Positions 27,519-35,942 of a stretch of 64,000 nucleotides of DNA are shown here, piece by piece. Position 1 is the stretch's first letter. Each line of letters opens with the position of its first letter. The translations under genes were made by a program, and so were the position numbers. Source of the stretch: Clavibacter nebraskensis NCPPB 2581. Lineage in GTDB: Bacteria; Actinomycetota; Actinomycetes; Actinomycetales; Microbacteriaceae. The stretch spans positions 2,170,001-2,234,000 of the forward strand of contig NC_020891.1 of assembly GCF_000355695.1 (NCBI RefSeq), given 5' to 3'. The notes beneath the pieces were generated by a model. It did not search any database. It was given only the letters and a program-made list of their open reading frames with translations, and was not told the DNA's origin.

Positions 27519-28889
27519 ATGACCACGACCACCTCGCGGCCCAACCGCGCCCAGCGCCTCGACGCCCTCCCCTGGACCCGCGCGCACTCCCGCATCCTCG
27601 GCGGGAGCGGCGTCGGCTGGGCGCTCGACGCGATGGACGTCGGCCTCATCTCGTTCGTCATCGCGCAGCTGGCCGTCGTCTGGAAGGCGGACGCGGGGCA
27701 GCTCGGCCTCGTCGCGTCCGCCGGCTTCCTCGGCATGGCGATCGGCGCGAGCGTCGGCGGCCTGGTCGCCGACCGGATCGGCCGCCGCCAGGTGTTCGCG
27801 CTCACGCTGCTCGTCTACGGGCTGGCCACGGGCGTCTCGGCGCTCGCGATGTCGGTGGGCGCGCTCATCGCGCTGCGCTTCGTCGTGGGGCTCGGGCTCG
27901 GCGCCGAGCTGCCCGTCGCGTCGACGCTCGTCAGCGAGTTCTCGCCCGCCCGGATCCGCGGCCGCGTCATCGTGATCCTCGAGTCGTCGTGGGCCGTGGG
28001 CTGGACGGCGGCGGCGCTCATCGGCTACCTCGTGATCCCCGCGAGCGACGACGGCTGGCGCTGGGCGCTCGCGCTCGGCGCCGTGCCCGCCGTGTGGGCG
28101 ATCGTCGTGCGGCTGCGCCTGCCGGAGTCGGTGCGGTTCCTCGAGGCGAAGGGGCGGCACCGCGAGGCCGAGCGCGTGGTGCGCGACCTCGAACGGGCGG
28201 CGGGGGCGGATCCCGCGACGGACGCCGCCGACGAGACGACCGCCGAGGCCCGGGCAGCGGACGCCGCTCACGCCGACGCGCCCGCCGCCGACGCCGCGCC
28301 CCGCGAGCGCCTCTTCGGCGCACGCCTCCGCCGCCGCACGCTGTCCCTCTGGATCGTGTGGTTCTGCGTCAACTTCGCCTACTACGGCGCCTTCATCTGG
28401 CTGCCGACGCTGCTCGTCGCGCAGGGCTTCTCGCTCGTGCGGTCGTTCGAGTACACGCTGCTCATCACGCTCGCGCAGCTGCCCGGGTACGCGGTCTCGG
28501 CGTGGCTCGTGGAGAAGTGGGGGCGGCGGGTGACGCTCGCGGTCTTCCTCGCGGGATCCGCCGTCTCGGCCGGGCTCTTCGGCACCGCCGACTCCGTGAC
28601 GACGATCCTCGTGTTCGGTGCCCTCATGTCGTTCTCGAACCTCGGCGCGTGGGGCGCGCTCTACGCCGTGACCCCGGAGCTCTATCCGACCCGCGTGCGC
28701 GCGACCGGTGCCGGCAGCGCGGCGGGCTTCGGGCGGCTCGCGTCGATCGTCGCGCCGCTGTGCGTGCCGCCGCTCCTCGCGCTCGGCGGCGTCGCGCTGC
28801 CGTTCGGCGTCTTCGCAGCCGTGTTCGCGCTGGCCGCCGTCGCCGCGCTGACCCTGCCGGACCTCCGCGGCGCGGCCCTCGAGGGCTGA
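27519..28889 (+). CDS. MFS transporter (aromatic acid/niacin-porter-like)
   Basis: 456 residues, about 12 helices. Seen: DAMDVGLISFVIAQL in helix 1, the acidic residue pattern of the sugar/aromatic-acid porter branch; motif A GGLVADRIGRRQVFA after helix 2; and RFVVGLGLGAELPVASTLVSEFSPARIRG. An Ala/Asp-rich cytoplasmic loop around 225-265 is unusually long. C-terminal half has TPELYPTRVRATG, typical of this porter group. A leader hairpin lies between promoter and start. Closeness to the thiamine operon raises the possibility of a vitamin-precursor substrate, but the sequence does not show it. Confidence 0.87.
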   Translation: MTTTTSRPNRAQRLDALPWTRAHSRILGGSGVGWALDAMDVGLISFVIAQLAVVWKADAGQLGLVASAGFLGMAIGASVGGLVADRIGRRQVFALTLLVYGLATGVSALAMSVGALIALRFVVGLGLGAELPVASTLVSEFSPARIRGRVIVILESSWAVGWTAAALIGYLVIPASDDGWRWALALGAVPAVWAIVVRLRLPESVRFLEAKGRHREAERVVRDLERAAGADPATDAADETTAEARAADAAHADAPAADAAPRERLFGARLRRRTLSLWIVWFCVNFAYYGAFIWLPTLLVAQGFSLVRSFEYTLLITLAQLPGYAVSAWLVEKWGRRVTLAVFLAGSAVSAGLFGTADSVTTILVFGALMSFSNLGAWGALYAVTPELYPTRVRATGAGSAAGFGRLASIVAPLCVPPLLALGGVALPFGVFAAVFALAAVAALTLPDLRGAALEG

Positions 28890-28904
28890 GGGGCGCCGCC
28901 GCCG

Positions 28905-29909
28905 CTACGCGTGCGCGGCGCGCCGGCGGGAGCGACGACGCAGCAGGAGGAGCAGCGCCACGAGGAGCGCGACGACCGCGGCGATCGCGACGCCCACGAG
29001 GAGCGGATCCGGACTCGTCGCCTGCGGCACCGCGGCGGCGCTCCCGGCGTCGGGGAACGTGACCGAGACCGAGGTGTCGTGCGCCACGAGGCCGCTCGCG
29101 AGCGCCAGCTTCGCGGTCCACGGGCCGGGCGGGATGCCCGGCGCCAGCGTGGCGGCGACATCGGCGGTCGCCCCCGGCGCGATCGTGGTCACGGCATCCA
29201 CCGGCGACGGCCCGACGGAGAGCGCCCCCGGCCCGTCCGTCAGCGCGAGCGTGCCGGAGACGTCGACGGCGCGGCCGCCGGTGTTGGTGACGGAGGCGAC
29301 GATGCGCGGGGCGCCGTCGTCGTCGCGTCCTGCCGTCACGGATCCGATCGCGAAGTCGGCGGGCGGCCCGTTGCCGGGGCCGACCGACAGGTAGACCCGG
29401 ATCCCTACGCGGCTGGCGGCGGCGATGTTGTCGCCGCCCCGCGCGGGCGCGCCCACCTCGGCCCAGACGGCGGCGTAGCGCTCGCCCTCCGCGGCATCGG
29501 CGGGCACGGCGATGGTCACCGGCACGTCGGCGCTGGCCCCCGGCGCGAGCTGCAGGACGGGCTGGGCGACGGCGATCCAGGAGGTCAGCTCGTCCGGCGT
29601 CGCCCCGTCGAGGCCCACGAAGGCGCCACCCTGGATCTCGGCGCCGCCCGCGTACAGGCGCACCGACTGCGGCGCGCTCGTGCCGTTCTGCACCTGCACC
29701 CGGCGGGTGATCGTCGCGCCCGGCTGCACGCGGTCGACGACGTAGGAGCGCGCCCGCGGGTCGTCCTGCGTGGCGACGGGGATGTTCAGGAGTCGGATGC
29801 CGATGCCGTCCGCGGGGGTGGGCGCGGGCGACCCGGCTGCCGTCGCCGGGGCGGCGAGGCCGAACACGAGCGCGGACACGATGATCACGATGCTGGCGGT
29901 GCGACGCAC
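28905..29909 (-). CDS. Membrane-anchored surface protein, DUF916/WxL-interacting-like
   Basis: 334 residues: signal peptide (IVIIVSALVFGLAAPATAA), two Ig-like beta-rich repeats (TITRRVQVQNGTSAPQSVRLYAGGA; GAPRIVASVTNTGGRAVDVSGTL), a C-terminal membrane helix and a basic RRRSRRRAAHA tail. The first repeat and VTIAVPADAAEGERYAAVWAE are what DUF916-type peptidoglycan-binding WxL partners look like. GTG start follows GGGAG; longer frame upstream is rejected because the signal peptide begins here. Lies 97 bases downstream of a WxL-like secreted protein, the normal gene order for such pairs. Confidence 0.75.
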   Translation of the reverse strand: MRRTASIVIIVSALVFGLAAPATAAGSPAPTPADGIGIRLLNIPVATQDDPRARSYVVDRVQPGATITRRVQVQNGTSAPQSVRLYAGGAEIQGGAFVGLDGATPDELTSWIAVAQPVLQLAPGASADVPVTIAVPADAAEGERYAAVWAEVGAPARGGDNIAAASRVGIRVYLSVGPGNGPPADFAIGSVTAGRDDDGAPRIVASVTNTGGRAVDVSGTLALTDGPGALSVGPSPVDAVTTIAPGATADVAATLAPGIPPGPWTAKLALASGLVAHDTSVSVTFPDAGSAAAVPQATSPDPLLVGVAIAAVVALLVALLLLLRRRSRRRAAHA

Positions 29910-30006
29910 GACGGGCTCCCGATGCTTGTTGCGAGCACGCCGTCCGGTCGGACGGAATGCGGATGGGGACGGCCGCGGTCGCGGTCGCCCCCACATCACG
30001 CGAGTG

Positions 30007-30528
30007 CTACAGGACGGACTGCGTCAGCGTGGCCGTGTAGTCCGTCGCCGCGAGGGCGTTCACGGGGACGGCGACGGCGACGGCGACCGTCGCACCCCAC
30101 TTGGCGGTGTTGTTGCCCGTGACCGCGGTGGCGGTCTGGATGGCACCGGCGCCGACGGCCGCGGGGGTCGCGCCGACCGTGACGGTACCCGTGGTGGTGG
30201 CGGTCGTGGGCGTGAACGTGATGCCCGCGACGGGGATCGAGGTCTTCGTGGTGGCCGACGTGAACGGCGTGATGCTGACCGAGGAGGTCCAGCCGATCGT
30301 GTCGGCGGTGAGGTCGGAGACCTGGACGCCGGCGAGGGTCCCGATGGAGGTCGCACCCGGGGCGACGTTGGAGAGCGCGACCGCGGCGGGAGCCGTGATG
30401 CTCAGCGCGCCCGCGGTCACCTCCATCGTCGCGGTGGTGGTCGCCGCGGACGCGGGGAGGGCGGTCAGGCCGGTGAGGGCCAGCGCTCCGACGACGACGG
30501 TGGTGGTGGCGATGAGGGACTTGCGCAT
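30007..30528 (-). CDS. WxL-domain-like secreted surface protein
   Basis: 173 residues: signal peptide (MRKSLIATTTVVVGALALTGLTALPASA) then an all-beta Thr/Ala/Val-rich domain with GALSITAPAAVALSNVAPG, VSDLTADTIGWTSSVSITPFT and a terminal YTATLTQSV. The pattern (GxLxI, DxxxxxxGW, terminal YxATLxxSV) follows WxL cell-wall domains of Gram-positives, but the motif tryptophan is followed by TS rather than xL. Such domains bind peptidoglycan non-covalently. ATG follows AAGGCGG. Probably co-expressed with the membrane-anchored partner downstream. The Thr-rich composition also allows a pilin- or adhesin-like role. Confidence 0.7.
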   Translation of the reverse strand: MRKSLIATTTVVVGALALTGLTALPASAATTTATMEVTAGALSITAPAAVALSNVAPGATSIGTLAGVQVSDLTADTIGWTSSVSITPFTSATTKTSIPVAGITFTPTTATTTGTVTVGATPAAVGAGAIQTATAVTGNNTAKWGATVAVAVAVPVNALAATDYTATLTQSVL

Positions 30529-30812
30529 GATGCCGCCTTGTGGGCTCGTGGTGCACGGGTGCCGGGGATCGCCCCGACAAGCCGAACCGTATGCCCCCTC
30601 ACGGACGTTCCCCACCACCGGACGAGCTCCGCCCCCCCTGAACGGGGCACGTCCCGTGCAGCCCCCGGAGTTCCGGGCCCTCAGGGCGACGGGCGGTCGC
30701 TGGGAAGGTCCCCGTCCGGCCGCCCGGGCACGTCATCCCGGGCGTGGCGGGCGTCGGGTCCGGCCTCTGCCCACGGCCCGCAGGGTGGGATCACCCGCGC
30801 TGAGGAGCGCGG

Positions 30813-31080
30813 ATGACGGGCATGACGATCCTGATCCACCCGGTCATGGCGGTCGTGGTGGTCCTCATCGCCTTCGCGGTCGGCGGGACCGGGCGCTCGA
30901 ACCCGACGCAGGACGCGCAGGACGCCGTCGCCCGCGAGCGCCGCGCGGGCCGGGATTCCGCTGGTCGGCGGGACCCCGATGTCGGACCACGTGGCCTCGG
31001 CGCTCGTGAGCGCCGTGCTCGTCCTCCCCGCCGCCTACCTCATCGGGCGGGCGGCCGACCGACGACGTCAGGACGACTGA
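30813..31080 (+). pseudogene. Small two-helix membrane protein gene, apparently frameshifted
   Basis: The ATG at 30813 follows GAGGAG and opens a helix (ILIHPVMAVVVVLIAFAVGG) with a hydrophilic stretch, but the frame then becomes low-quality Arg-rich sequence and runs on antisense into the helicase gene. A second frame, open from about 30,945, encodes VGGTPMSDHVASALVSAVLVLPAAYLIGRAADRRR and stops at 31080, just before a terminator. Joined by a one-base shift near 30,940-30,970 they make a sensible two-helix protein of about 88 residues. Alternatively the second part is an independent 33-residue ORF starting at 30979. Confidence 0.4.
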
Positions 31081-31100
31081 CCCGCGCCGCACGCACGACA

Positions 31101-31126
31101 CCCCCGCGACCAGCAGGTCGCGGGGG
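31101..31126. terminator. Bidirectional terminator hairpin
   Basis: Perfect 11-bp stem (CCCCCGCGACC) with an AGCA loop between convergent genes. Confidence 0.75.
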
Positions 31127-31150
31127 CGTCGTCGTGGAACGGATCGCGGA

Positions 31151-33286
31151 TCAGCCCGCGGCCAGTGCCTCCTCGAGCAGGTGCGACAGCGCGTCGAGCT
31201 GGACGGAGGTGGATCCGGTCTCGTCGAAGTCCTCGCCGTCGAGCGCGCGCGCCGCGAGGCCCGCCTTGCTGTCGATGAGCTCCGCGATCTTCGCGTCGAT
31301 GGTCTGCGCCGCGATGATCCGCCACGCGGTGACGGGCTCCTCCTGGCCGATGCGGTGCACGCGGTCGATGGCCTGCGTCTGCTCCGCGCTGGTCCAGCTG
31401 AGCTCGGCGAGCACCACGTTCGACGCGGCCTGCAGGTTGAGTCCGACGCCCGCCGCGGTGAGCGAGCAGACCACGACCTTGACCTCGGGGTCGTTCTGGA
31501 ACGAGTCGATCGCGTTCTGGCGCGCGGCCGGCGACTGGTCGCCGCGGATCGACACGCTCTTCAGCTCGCGCTTCGCGAACGTGGCCTCGGCCTGGTCCAT
31601 CACGTCGACGTGCTTCGCGAAGAACACGACCTTGCCCACGGATCGCGCGAGCTGGGCGGCGTAGTCGGCCGCGAGCACGGCCTTGGCCTGGCCGATGCGG
31701 CGGACCATGGTGAACACGTTCTCGCCGGTCTTCTGCGCCTTGGCCTCGTCGAGCTCGGACTGCGCGACGAGCCGCACGAGGCTCGCGCGCTCGGACGCCG
31801 GTCCGTCCATGACGTCGGCGACCGTGGTGCCGCGCGCGCCCACGAGCGCCGTGAAGCGCTTGACGAGCCGCGCCGCGAGCTCGCGCTCGGCCTGGCGGAT
31901 GGACCGGCCCAGGTCGTCGTCGAGCTCGACCGGCAGGTCGGCGATGCGCTTGGACGGCAGGTCGGTCGCCACGTCGATCTTGCGACGGCGCACGATGCCG
32001 AGGTCGATGACCGCGCGCCGGGCCTCGGCGAAGAAGCCGGGGTCGGCGGGCGTGAGGCCCGCCTCCTCCAGCTCGCCCATGAGGCGCGAGGTGGGCTTGT
32101 CGCCGTCGATCCAGCCGAGGAACTGCCAGATGGCGCGGAAGTCGTCGATGTCGTTGATGAGCGGCGTGCCCGTCAGCGCCATGAGCAGCGGGTTCGACTG
32201 GCGCTGCCGGATGCTCTCGGCGAGCGCGAGCACGAACTTGGAGCGCTGCGACTGCAGGTTCTTGATGAAGTGCGCCTCGTCGACGACCATGCCGCGGAAG
32301 CCGAGCGTGCGCAGCCAGCCGATGTGGCGGTCCAGCACCTCGTAGTTGACGATGACCACGTCGGCGAACGCGTCGAGCCCGAGGCCGTCGCCGTGGATCA
32401 CGGTGGCGCGGCGGTGCGGCGTCCAGCGCTCGACCTCGCGCTTCCAGTTCATCTTGACGACGTTCGGGACGACCACGAGCAGCGGGTACGCGTCGGCGAC
32501 CGACGCGGCGAGCAGCGCCTGCGCGGTCTTGCCGAGGCCCGGCTCGTCGGCGAGCAGGAACTCGCGGTGGCCGAGGCGCACGCTCTCGAGGAAGCGGGCC
32601 TGGTGGCGCATGAGCTCGAGGCCGTGCGGCGAGAGGCGGTCGATGCGCGGGCTCTCGGGCAGGTCCATGCTCGCGATGCCGCCGCCGGCGCCGTACTCGA
32701 ACGACTTGAACAGCGGGCCGAGCAGCTCCCAGTTCGCCAGCAGGCGCGTGGGGGGCGCGGCGGGCGCGGGCCGGTCGAGGTCGGGCTCGAGGAACGGGTT
32801 CGCGAGCACGCGGGCCTTGACCGACGGCGGGACGACCTGGCGCTCGTGCAGCTTGGCGAGCGCGGGATCCTCGGGCTCGGGCTCCGGCTCCTCCTCCACG
32901 ACCATCTCCACGCCGCCGTCGAACAGCATGTGCTTGCGCATGGCGCGGGCGGCCTCGGAGAGCTTGGCGTCCGGATCCAGCAGCGGCAGCACCGAGGTGT
33001 CGCGCGCGGCCGTGCGGGCGAGGATGCTCGCGATGCCGTCGAGGCGCTTGAGGGTCTCGGCGCGCTCGGAGTCGCTGAGCGGGGTGGCCGGGTCCTTCGC
33101 GTGCGTGCGCTCCTCGCGCATCAGCACGGCGATGACCTGGAACTTCGTGCGGTTGACGGGCTTCAGCTTGCCGCGCTGGGCCGCCTGCTCGATCTCGCGC
33201 ACGGCGCGCGCCAGCACGGGGATGAGCCCCTCGTTGTCGATCGTGCGCGTGCGGGCGGAGGACCGCCGCTGGCCGGTGCGAGCCAT
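31151..33286 (-). CDS. SNF2-family DEAD/DEAH helicase-like ATPase
   Basis: 711 residues. N-terminal region (1-215) of unknown fold with an acidic EEEPEPEPED patch; then the two RecA lobes: Walker A DEPGLGKT (Lys253), Walker B DEAH (336-339), TGTPLIND motif III, and C-terminal motifs V-VI VVCSLTAAGVGLNLQAA and QAIDRVHRIGQ. The SMARCAL1-like spacing suggests a DNA translocase involved in fork remodelling or repair. No zinc finger or methyltransferase partner is present, so it is not an obvious defence system component. Single gene; 289-base divergent gap upstream. Confidence 0.9.
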   Translation of the reverse strand: MARTGQRRSSARTRTIDNEGLIPVLARAVREIEQAAQRGKLKPVNRTKFQVIAVLMREERTHAKDPATPLSDSERAETLKRLDGIASILARTAARDTSVLPLLDPDAKLSEAARAMRKHMLFDGGVEMVVEEEPEPEPEDPALAKLHERQVVPPSVKARVLANPFLEPDLDRPAPAAPPTRLLANWELLGPLFKSFEYGAGGGIASMDLPESPRIDRLSPHGLELMRHQARFLESVRLGHREFLLADEPGLGKTAQALLAASVADAYPLLVVVPNVVKMNWKREVERWTPHRRATVIHGDGLGLDAFADVVIVNYEVLDRHIGWLRTLGFRGMVVDEAHFIKNLQSQRSKFVLALAESIRQRQSNPLLMALTGTPLINDIDDFRAIWQFLGWIDGDKPTSRLMGELEEAGLTPADPGFFAEARRAVIDLGIVRRRKIDVATDLPSKRIADLPVELDDDLGRSIRQAERELAARLVKRFTALVGARGTTVADVMDGPASERASLVRLVAQSELDEAKAQKTGENVFTMVRRIGQAKAVLAADYAAQLARSVGKVVFFAKHVDVMDQAEATFAKRELKSVSIRGDQSPAARQNAIDSFQNDPEVKVVVCSLTAAGVGLNLQAASNVVLAELSWTSAEQTQAIDRVHRIGQEEPVTAWRIIAAQTIDAKIAELIDSKAGLAARALDGEDFDETGSTSVQLDALSHLLEEALAAG

Positions 33287-33563
33287 GCAACTCCTTGTTC
33301 ACTGCCGGGGCCAGGCCGCGCCTGCGCTCCCGGATCGGAAGGTCGTGAGCCCGTCGCGCACGGTGACGCGTGCGGTCGGACGGCGGCGAGGGGACCTTCC
33401 TCGAGCAACCGGGGTTCCGGGTCGGGGGTGGGATGCGGGTCCGCCGCCTGCGCCCGGCCGCCTCGGGGAGGACGGGCACAGGAGGAGTTTAGGGCACGGC
33501 GGGCCCGCGATGCGCCGCCGTGCGCGGCGCGGCCCGGCCCGGTCGTCGCCGACCGCCCCGGCC

Positions 33564-33569
33564 TAGGCT
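33564..33569 (+). promoter_or_regulatory. -10 box (TAGGCT), 6 nt before ATG
   Basis: TAGGCT ends six bases before the ATG at 33576; the spacer GGATGC contains no ribosome site, so the mRNA is probably leaderless. Confidence 0.55.
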
Positions 33570-33575
33570 GGATGC

Positions 33576-34724
33576 ATGACGGATCAGGCGACACCCACCG
33601 GTACCAACGAGGCGGGCGCCCCCGGCCGCTACGTCGAGGAGGGTGAGTTCACCCGCGACACGAACTACATCGAGGACCGCATCCTCCGCGACGGCTCGCA
33701 GGGCTGGCCCGTCGAGGCCGGCCGCTACCGCCTCGTCGCGGCGCGCGCATGCCCGTGGGCGAACCGCTCGGTGATCGTGCGGCGCCTGCTCGGCCTCGAG
33801 GACGCGATCTCGCTCGGCCTCCCCGGCCCCACGCACGACGCCCGCAGCTGGACCTTCGACCTCGACCCCGACGGCCGCGACCCGGTCCTCGGCACCGAGC
33901 GCCTGCAGGAGTCGTTCTTCGCGCGCTTCCCCGACTACCCGCGCGGGATCACCGTGCCGGCGCTCGTCGACATCCCGTCCGGCCAGGTCGTCACCAACGA
34001 CTACCCGCAGATCACGCTCGACCTCTCCACCGAGTGGACCGAGCACCACCGCGAGGGCGCGCCGGACCTCTACCCCGAGCACCTCCGCGCCGAGATCGAC
34101 GAGGTCGCCGACCTCGTCTTCCGCGACGTGAACAACGGCGTGTACAGCTGCGGCTTCGCGGGGTCCCAGGAGGCGTACGAGAAGGCCAACGACCGCCTCT
34201 TCGGCCGCCTCGACTGGCTGAGCGACCGGCTCGCCACCCAGCGCTACCTGGTGGGCGACACGATCACCGAGGCCGACGTCCGCCTCTTCACCACGCTCGC
34301 GCGCTTCGACGCCGTGTACCACGGCCACTTCAAGTGCAACCGGCAGAAGCTCGACGAGATGCCCGTGCTCTGGGCCTACGCGCGCGACCTCTTCCAGACG
34401 CCCGGATTCGGCGACACCATCGACTTCGTGCAGATCAAGCAGCACTACTACCTGACGCACACCGACATCAACCCGACCCGCGTCGTGCCCACGGGCCCCG
34501 AGACCTGGGGCTGGCTCGAGCCGCACGGGCGCGAGGAGCTCGGCGGCCGCCCGTTCGGCGACGGCACGCCTCCCGGTCCGGTCCGCGAGGACGAGCGCGT
34601 GCCCGAGGGCCACGGCGCGGTGCCGCGCGGCGGACGCGAGACGCGTCCGTCGGAGGCGCCCGCCTCCGTCTCCGGGTCGCCGGTGCCCGGATCGGCGGGC
34701 GCCGGATCCGCGGGTCGCGCCTGA
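33576..34724 (+). CDS. Glutathionyl-hydroquinone reductase-like (Xi-class GST)
   Basis: 382 residues. Thioredoxin-fold N terminus with catalytic Cys59 in ACPWANR and the GHR signature around it; all-helical C-terminal GST domain with DVNNGVYSCGFA and RYLVGDTITEADVRLF. The last 60 or so residues are a Pro/Gly/Arg-rich tail not found in typical 320-residue members. GHRs reduce glutathionyl-hydroquinones; actinobacteria lack glutathione, so mycothiol is the probable thiol. Its stop overlaps the next start by one base. Confidence 0.9.
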   Translation: MTDQATPTGTNEAGAPGRYVEEGEFTRDTNYIEDRILRDGSQGWPVEAGRYRLVAARACPWANRSVIVRRLLGLEDAISLGLPGPTHDARSWTFDLDPDGRDPVLGTERLQESFFARFPDYPRGITVPALVDIPSGQVVTNDYPQITLDLSTEWTEHHREGAPDLYPEHLRAEIDEVADLVFRDVNNGVYSCGFAGSQEAYEKANDRLFGRLDWLSDRLATQRYLVGDTITEADVRLFTTLARFDAVYHGHFKCNRQKLDEMPVLWAYARDLFQTPGFGDTIDFVQIKQHYYLTHTDINPTRVVPTGPETWGWLEPHGREELGGRPFGDGTPPGPVREDERVPEGHGAVPRGGRETRPSEAPASVSGSPVPGSAGAGSAGRA

Positions 34725-35515
34725 TGGCCGCGCGCACCACCGCGGCGTCCGTCACCCCGCGCCGCCGGATCCTCGGCCTCGCGATCCGGCACGTCCCCGC
34801 CGTCGCGCGATCCATGCGCGGGACGCCCGCGGCGGGCACGCGCGTCGTCCGGCGCTCTGCCGGCGAGCAGGGCCTCCCCCTCGACATCGCCGTCTGGACG
34901 CCGCCCGGGCACGACCGCTCGGCGACCGGATCCCCCGTGCTCGTGGTGCTCGCCCGGCACGACGGCGACTGGCTCCCCTCCACCCTCGCGAAGGACCTCC
35001 GCGCGGTCGTCGTGGCCATGGCGCCCGACGACGACGCGCAGGCGCTCGCCGGCCTCTCCTGGATCGCCTCGCACGCGGCCGGCTGGAACGGCACGCCGGA
35101 GCGCCTCGGGATCCTCGGCGACGGCCCGGGCGCCGACCGCGCGCTGCGGGTCACCGCCCTCGCCCGCGACGCCGACGGGCCGGCCGTGCTGCGGCTCGTG
35201 CTCGTGAGCCCGTCCGGCGACGTGCCGACCGGGCAGGCGTCCGACCGGCGGGGCCACGGGCTCGACCGGCTGCCGGACGCGCTCGTGCACGTGGGCGCCG
35301 CGGACGAGCGGATCGACCACGTCGTCGAGGGCGTCGCGGCGCTCAAGGCGGCGGGGACGAAGGCGCGGCTCGTGCGGATCCCCCGCGCCGACCAGGGCTG
35401 GCTCGCCTATCCGGCCGCGGACCCGGCGCTCGCGCGCCGCTCGCTCGACGAGATCGTCGCGTACCTCCGCCGCGGCCTCACCGAGGAGCGCGCGTTCGGG
35501 GTCGGCCCGGCGTAG
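34724..35515 (+). CDS. Alpha/beta-hydrolase-like protein lacking the nucleophile
   Basis: 263 residues with the strand order and C-terminal HVGAADERIDHV and RIPRADQGWLAYPAADPA segments of carboxylesterase-type alpha/beta hydrolases, including a plausible Asp near the ADERID motif. At the nucleophile elbow the sequence is LGDGPGAD (Gly134) where active relatives have GDSAGG, so the serine is missing, and a His-type partner in the last motif is also not obvious. Either a degenerate enzyme or a binding protein. Translationally coupled to the reductase gene upstream. Overlaps the convergent DUF6804-like gene by 38 bases. Confidence 0.78.
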   Translation: MAARTTAASVTPRRRILGLAIRHVPAVARSMRGTPAAGTRVVRRSAGEQGLPLDIAVWTPPGHDRSATGSPVLVVLARHDGDWLPSTLAKDLRAVVVAMAPDDDAQALAGLSWIASHAAGWNGTPERLGILGDGPGADRALRVTALARDADGPAVLRLVLVSPSGDVPTGQASDRRGHGLDRLPDALVHVGAADERIDHVVEGVAALKAAGTKARLVRIPRADQGWLAYPAADPALARRSLDEIVAYLRRGLTEERAFGVGPA

Positions 35516-35852
35516 GCGCGTCCTCCACGGGCACCTTCACGAGGATGCCCGCGGCGATGAACACGATCGTGGCGACGTACTGCAGCGACTGCCAGGTGAC
35601 GGCCTCGACGGGGATCACGGCGACGGGGTTCCACATGACCGCGACGGCCGCGAGCAGCACGGCGCTCCACCAGCTGCGGGCGCGCACCGAGAACACGATC
35701 ATGATGAGCGCGAGGATCGCGACCGCGAACCGCACGACCGTGAACAGGTCGCCGTCGATCACCGCGAACCCGGCCAGCAGCACGATGGCGCCGAGGAGCC
35801 CGGGCGCGAGCGACGGACGGGTGAACGCGGGGGCGGCGGGGGTGCGGGTCAC
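35478..35852 (-). CDS. DUF6804-like small membrane protein
   Basis: 124 residues with four hydrophobic helices (LLGAIVLLAGFAVI; VVRFAVAILALIMIVFSV; WWSAVLLAAVAVMWNPV; LQYVATIVFIAAGILV), the WNPV and short polar tail typical of the DUF6804 family. GTG start; a CAGACT box six bases ahead resembles a weak -10. Function unknown. Its 3' end overlaps the convergent hydrolase-like gene. Confidence 0.72.
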   Translation of the reverse strand: MTRTPAAPAFTRPSLAPGLLGAIVLLAGFAVIDGDLFTVVRFAVAILALIMIVFSVRARSWWSAVLLAAVAVMWNPVAVIPVEAVTWQSLQYVATIVFIAAGILVKVPVEDAPTPGRPRTRAPR

Positions 35853-35942
35853 CGGGCCAGTCTGCCAGCGCGCGCCGGGTGCGGGCCGCGGCTCGGATAC
35901 CGTGGACGAGCCCGTCCCCGCCCCCCACCCCGAGGAGCCCCC

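Noticed and set aside
31151-33286. SNF2 helicase as part of a defence island
   Set aside because: No nuclease, methylase or other defence partner next to it; neighbours are metabolic single genes.
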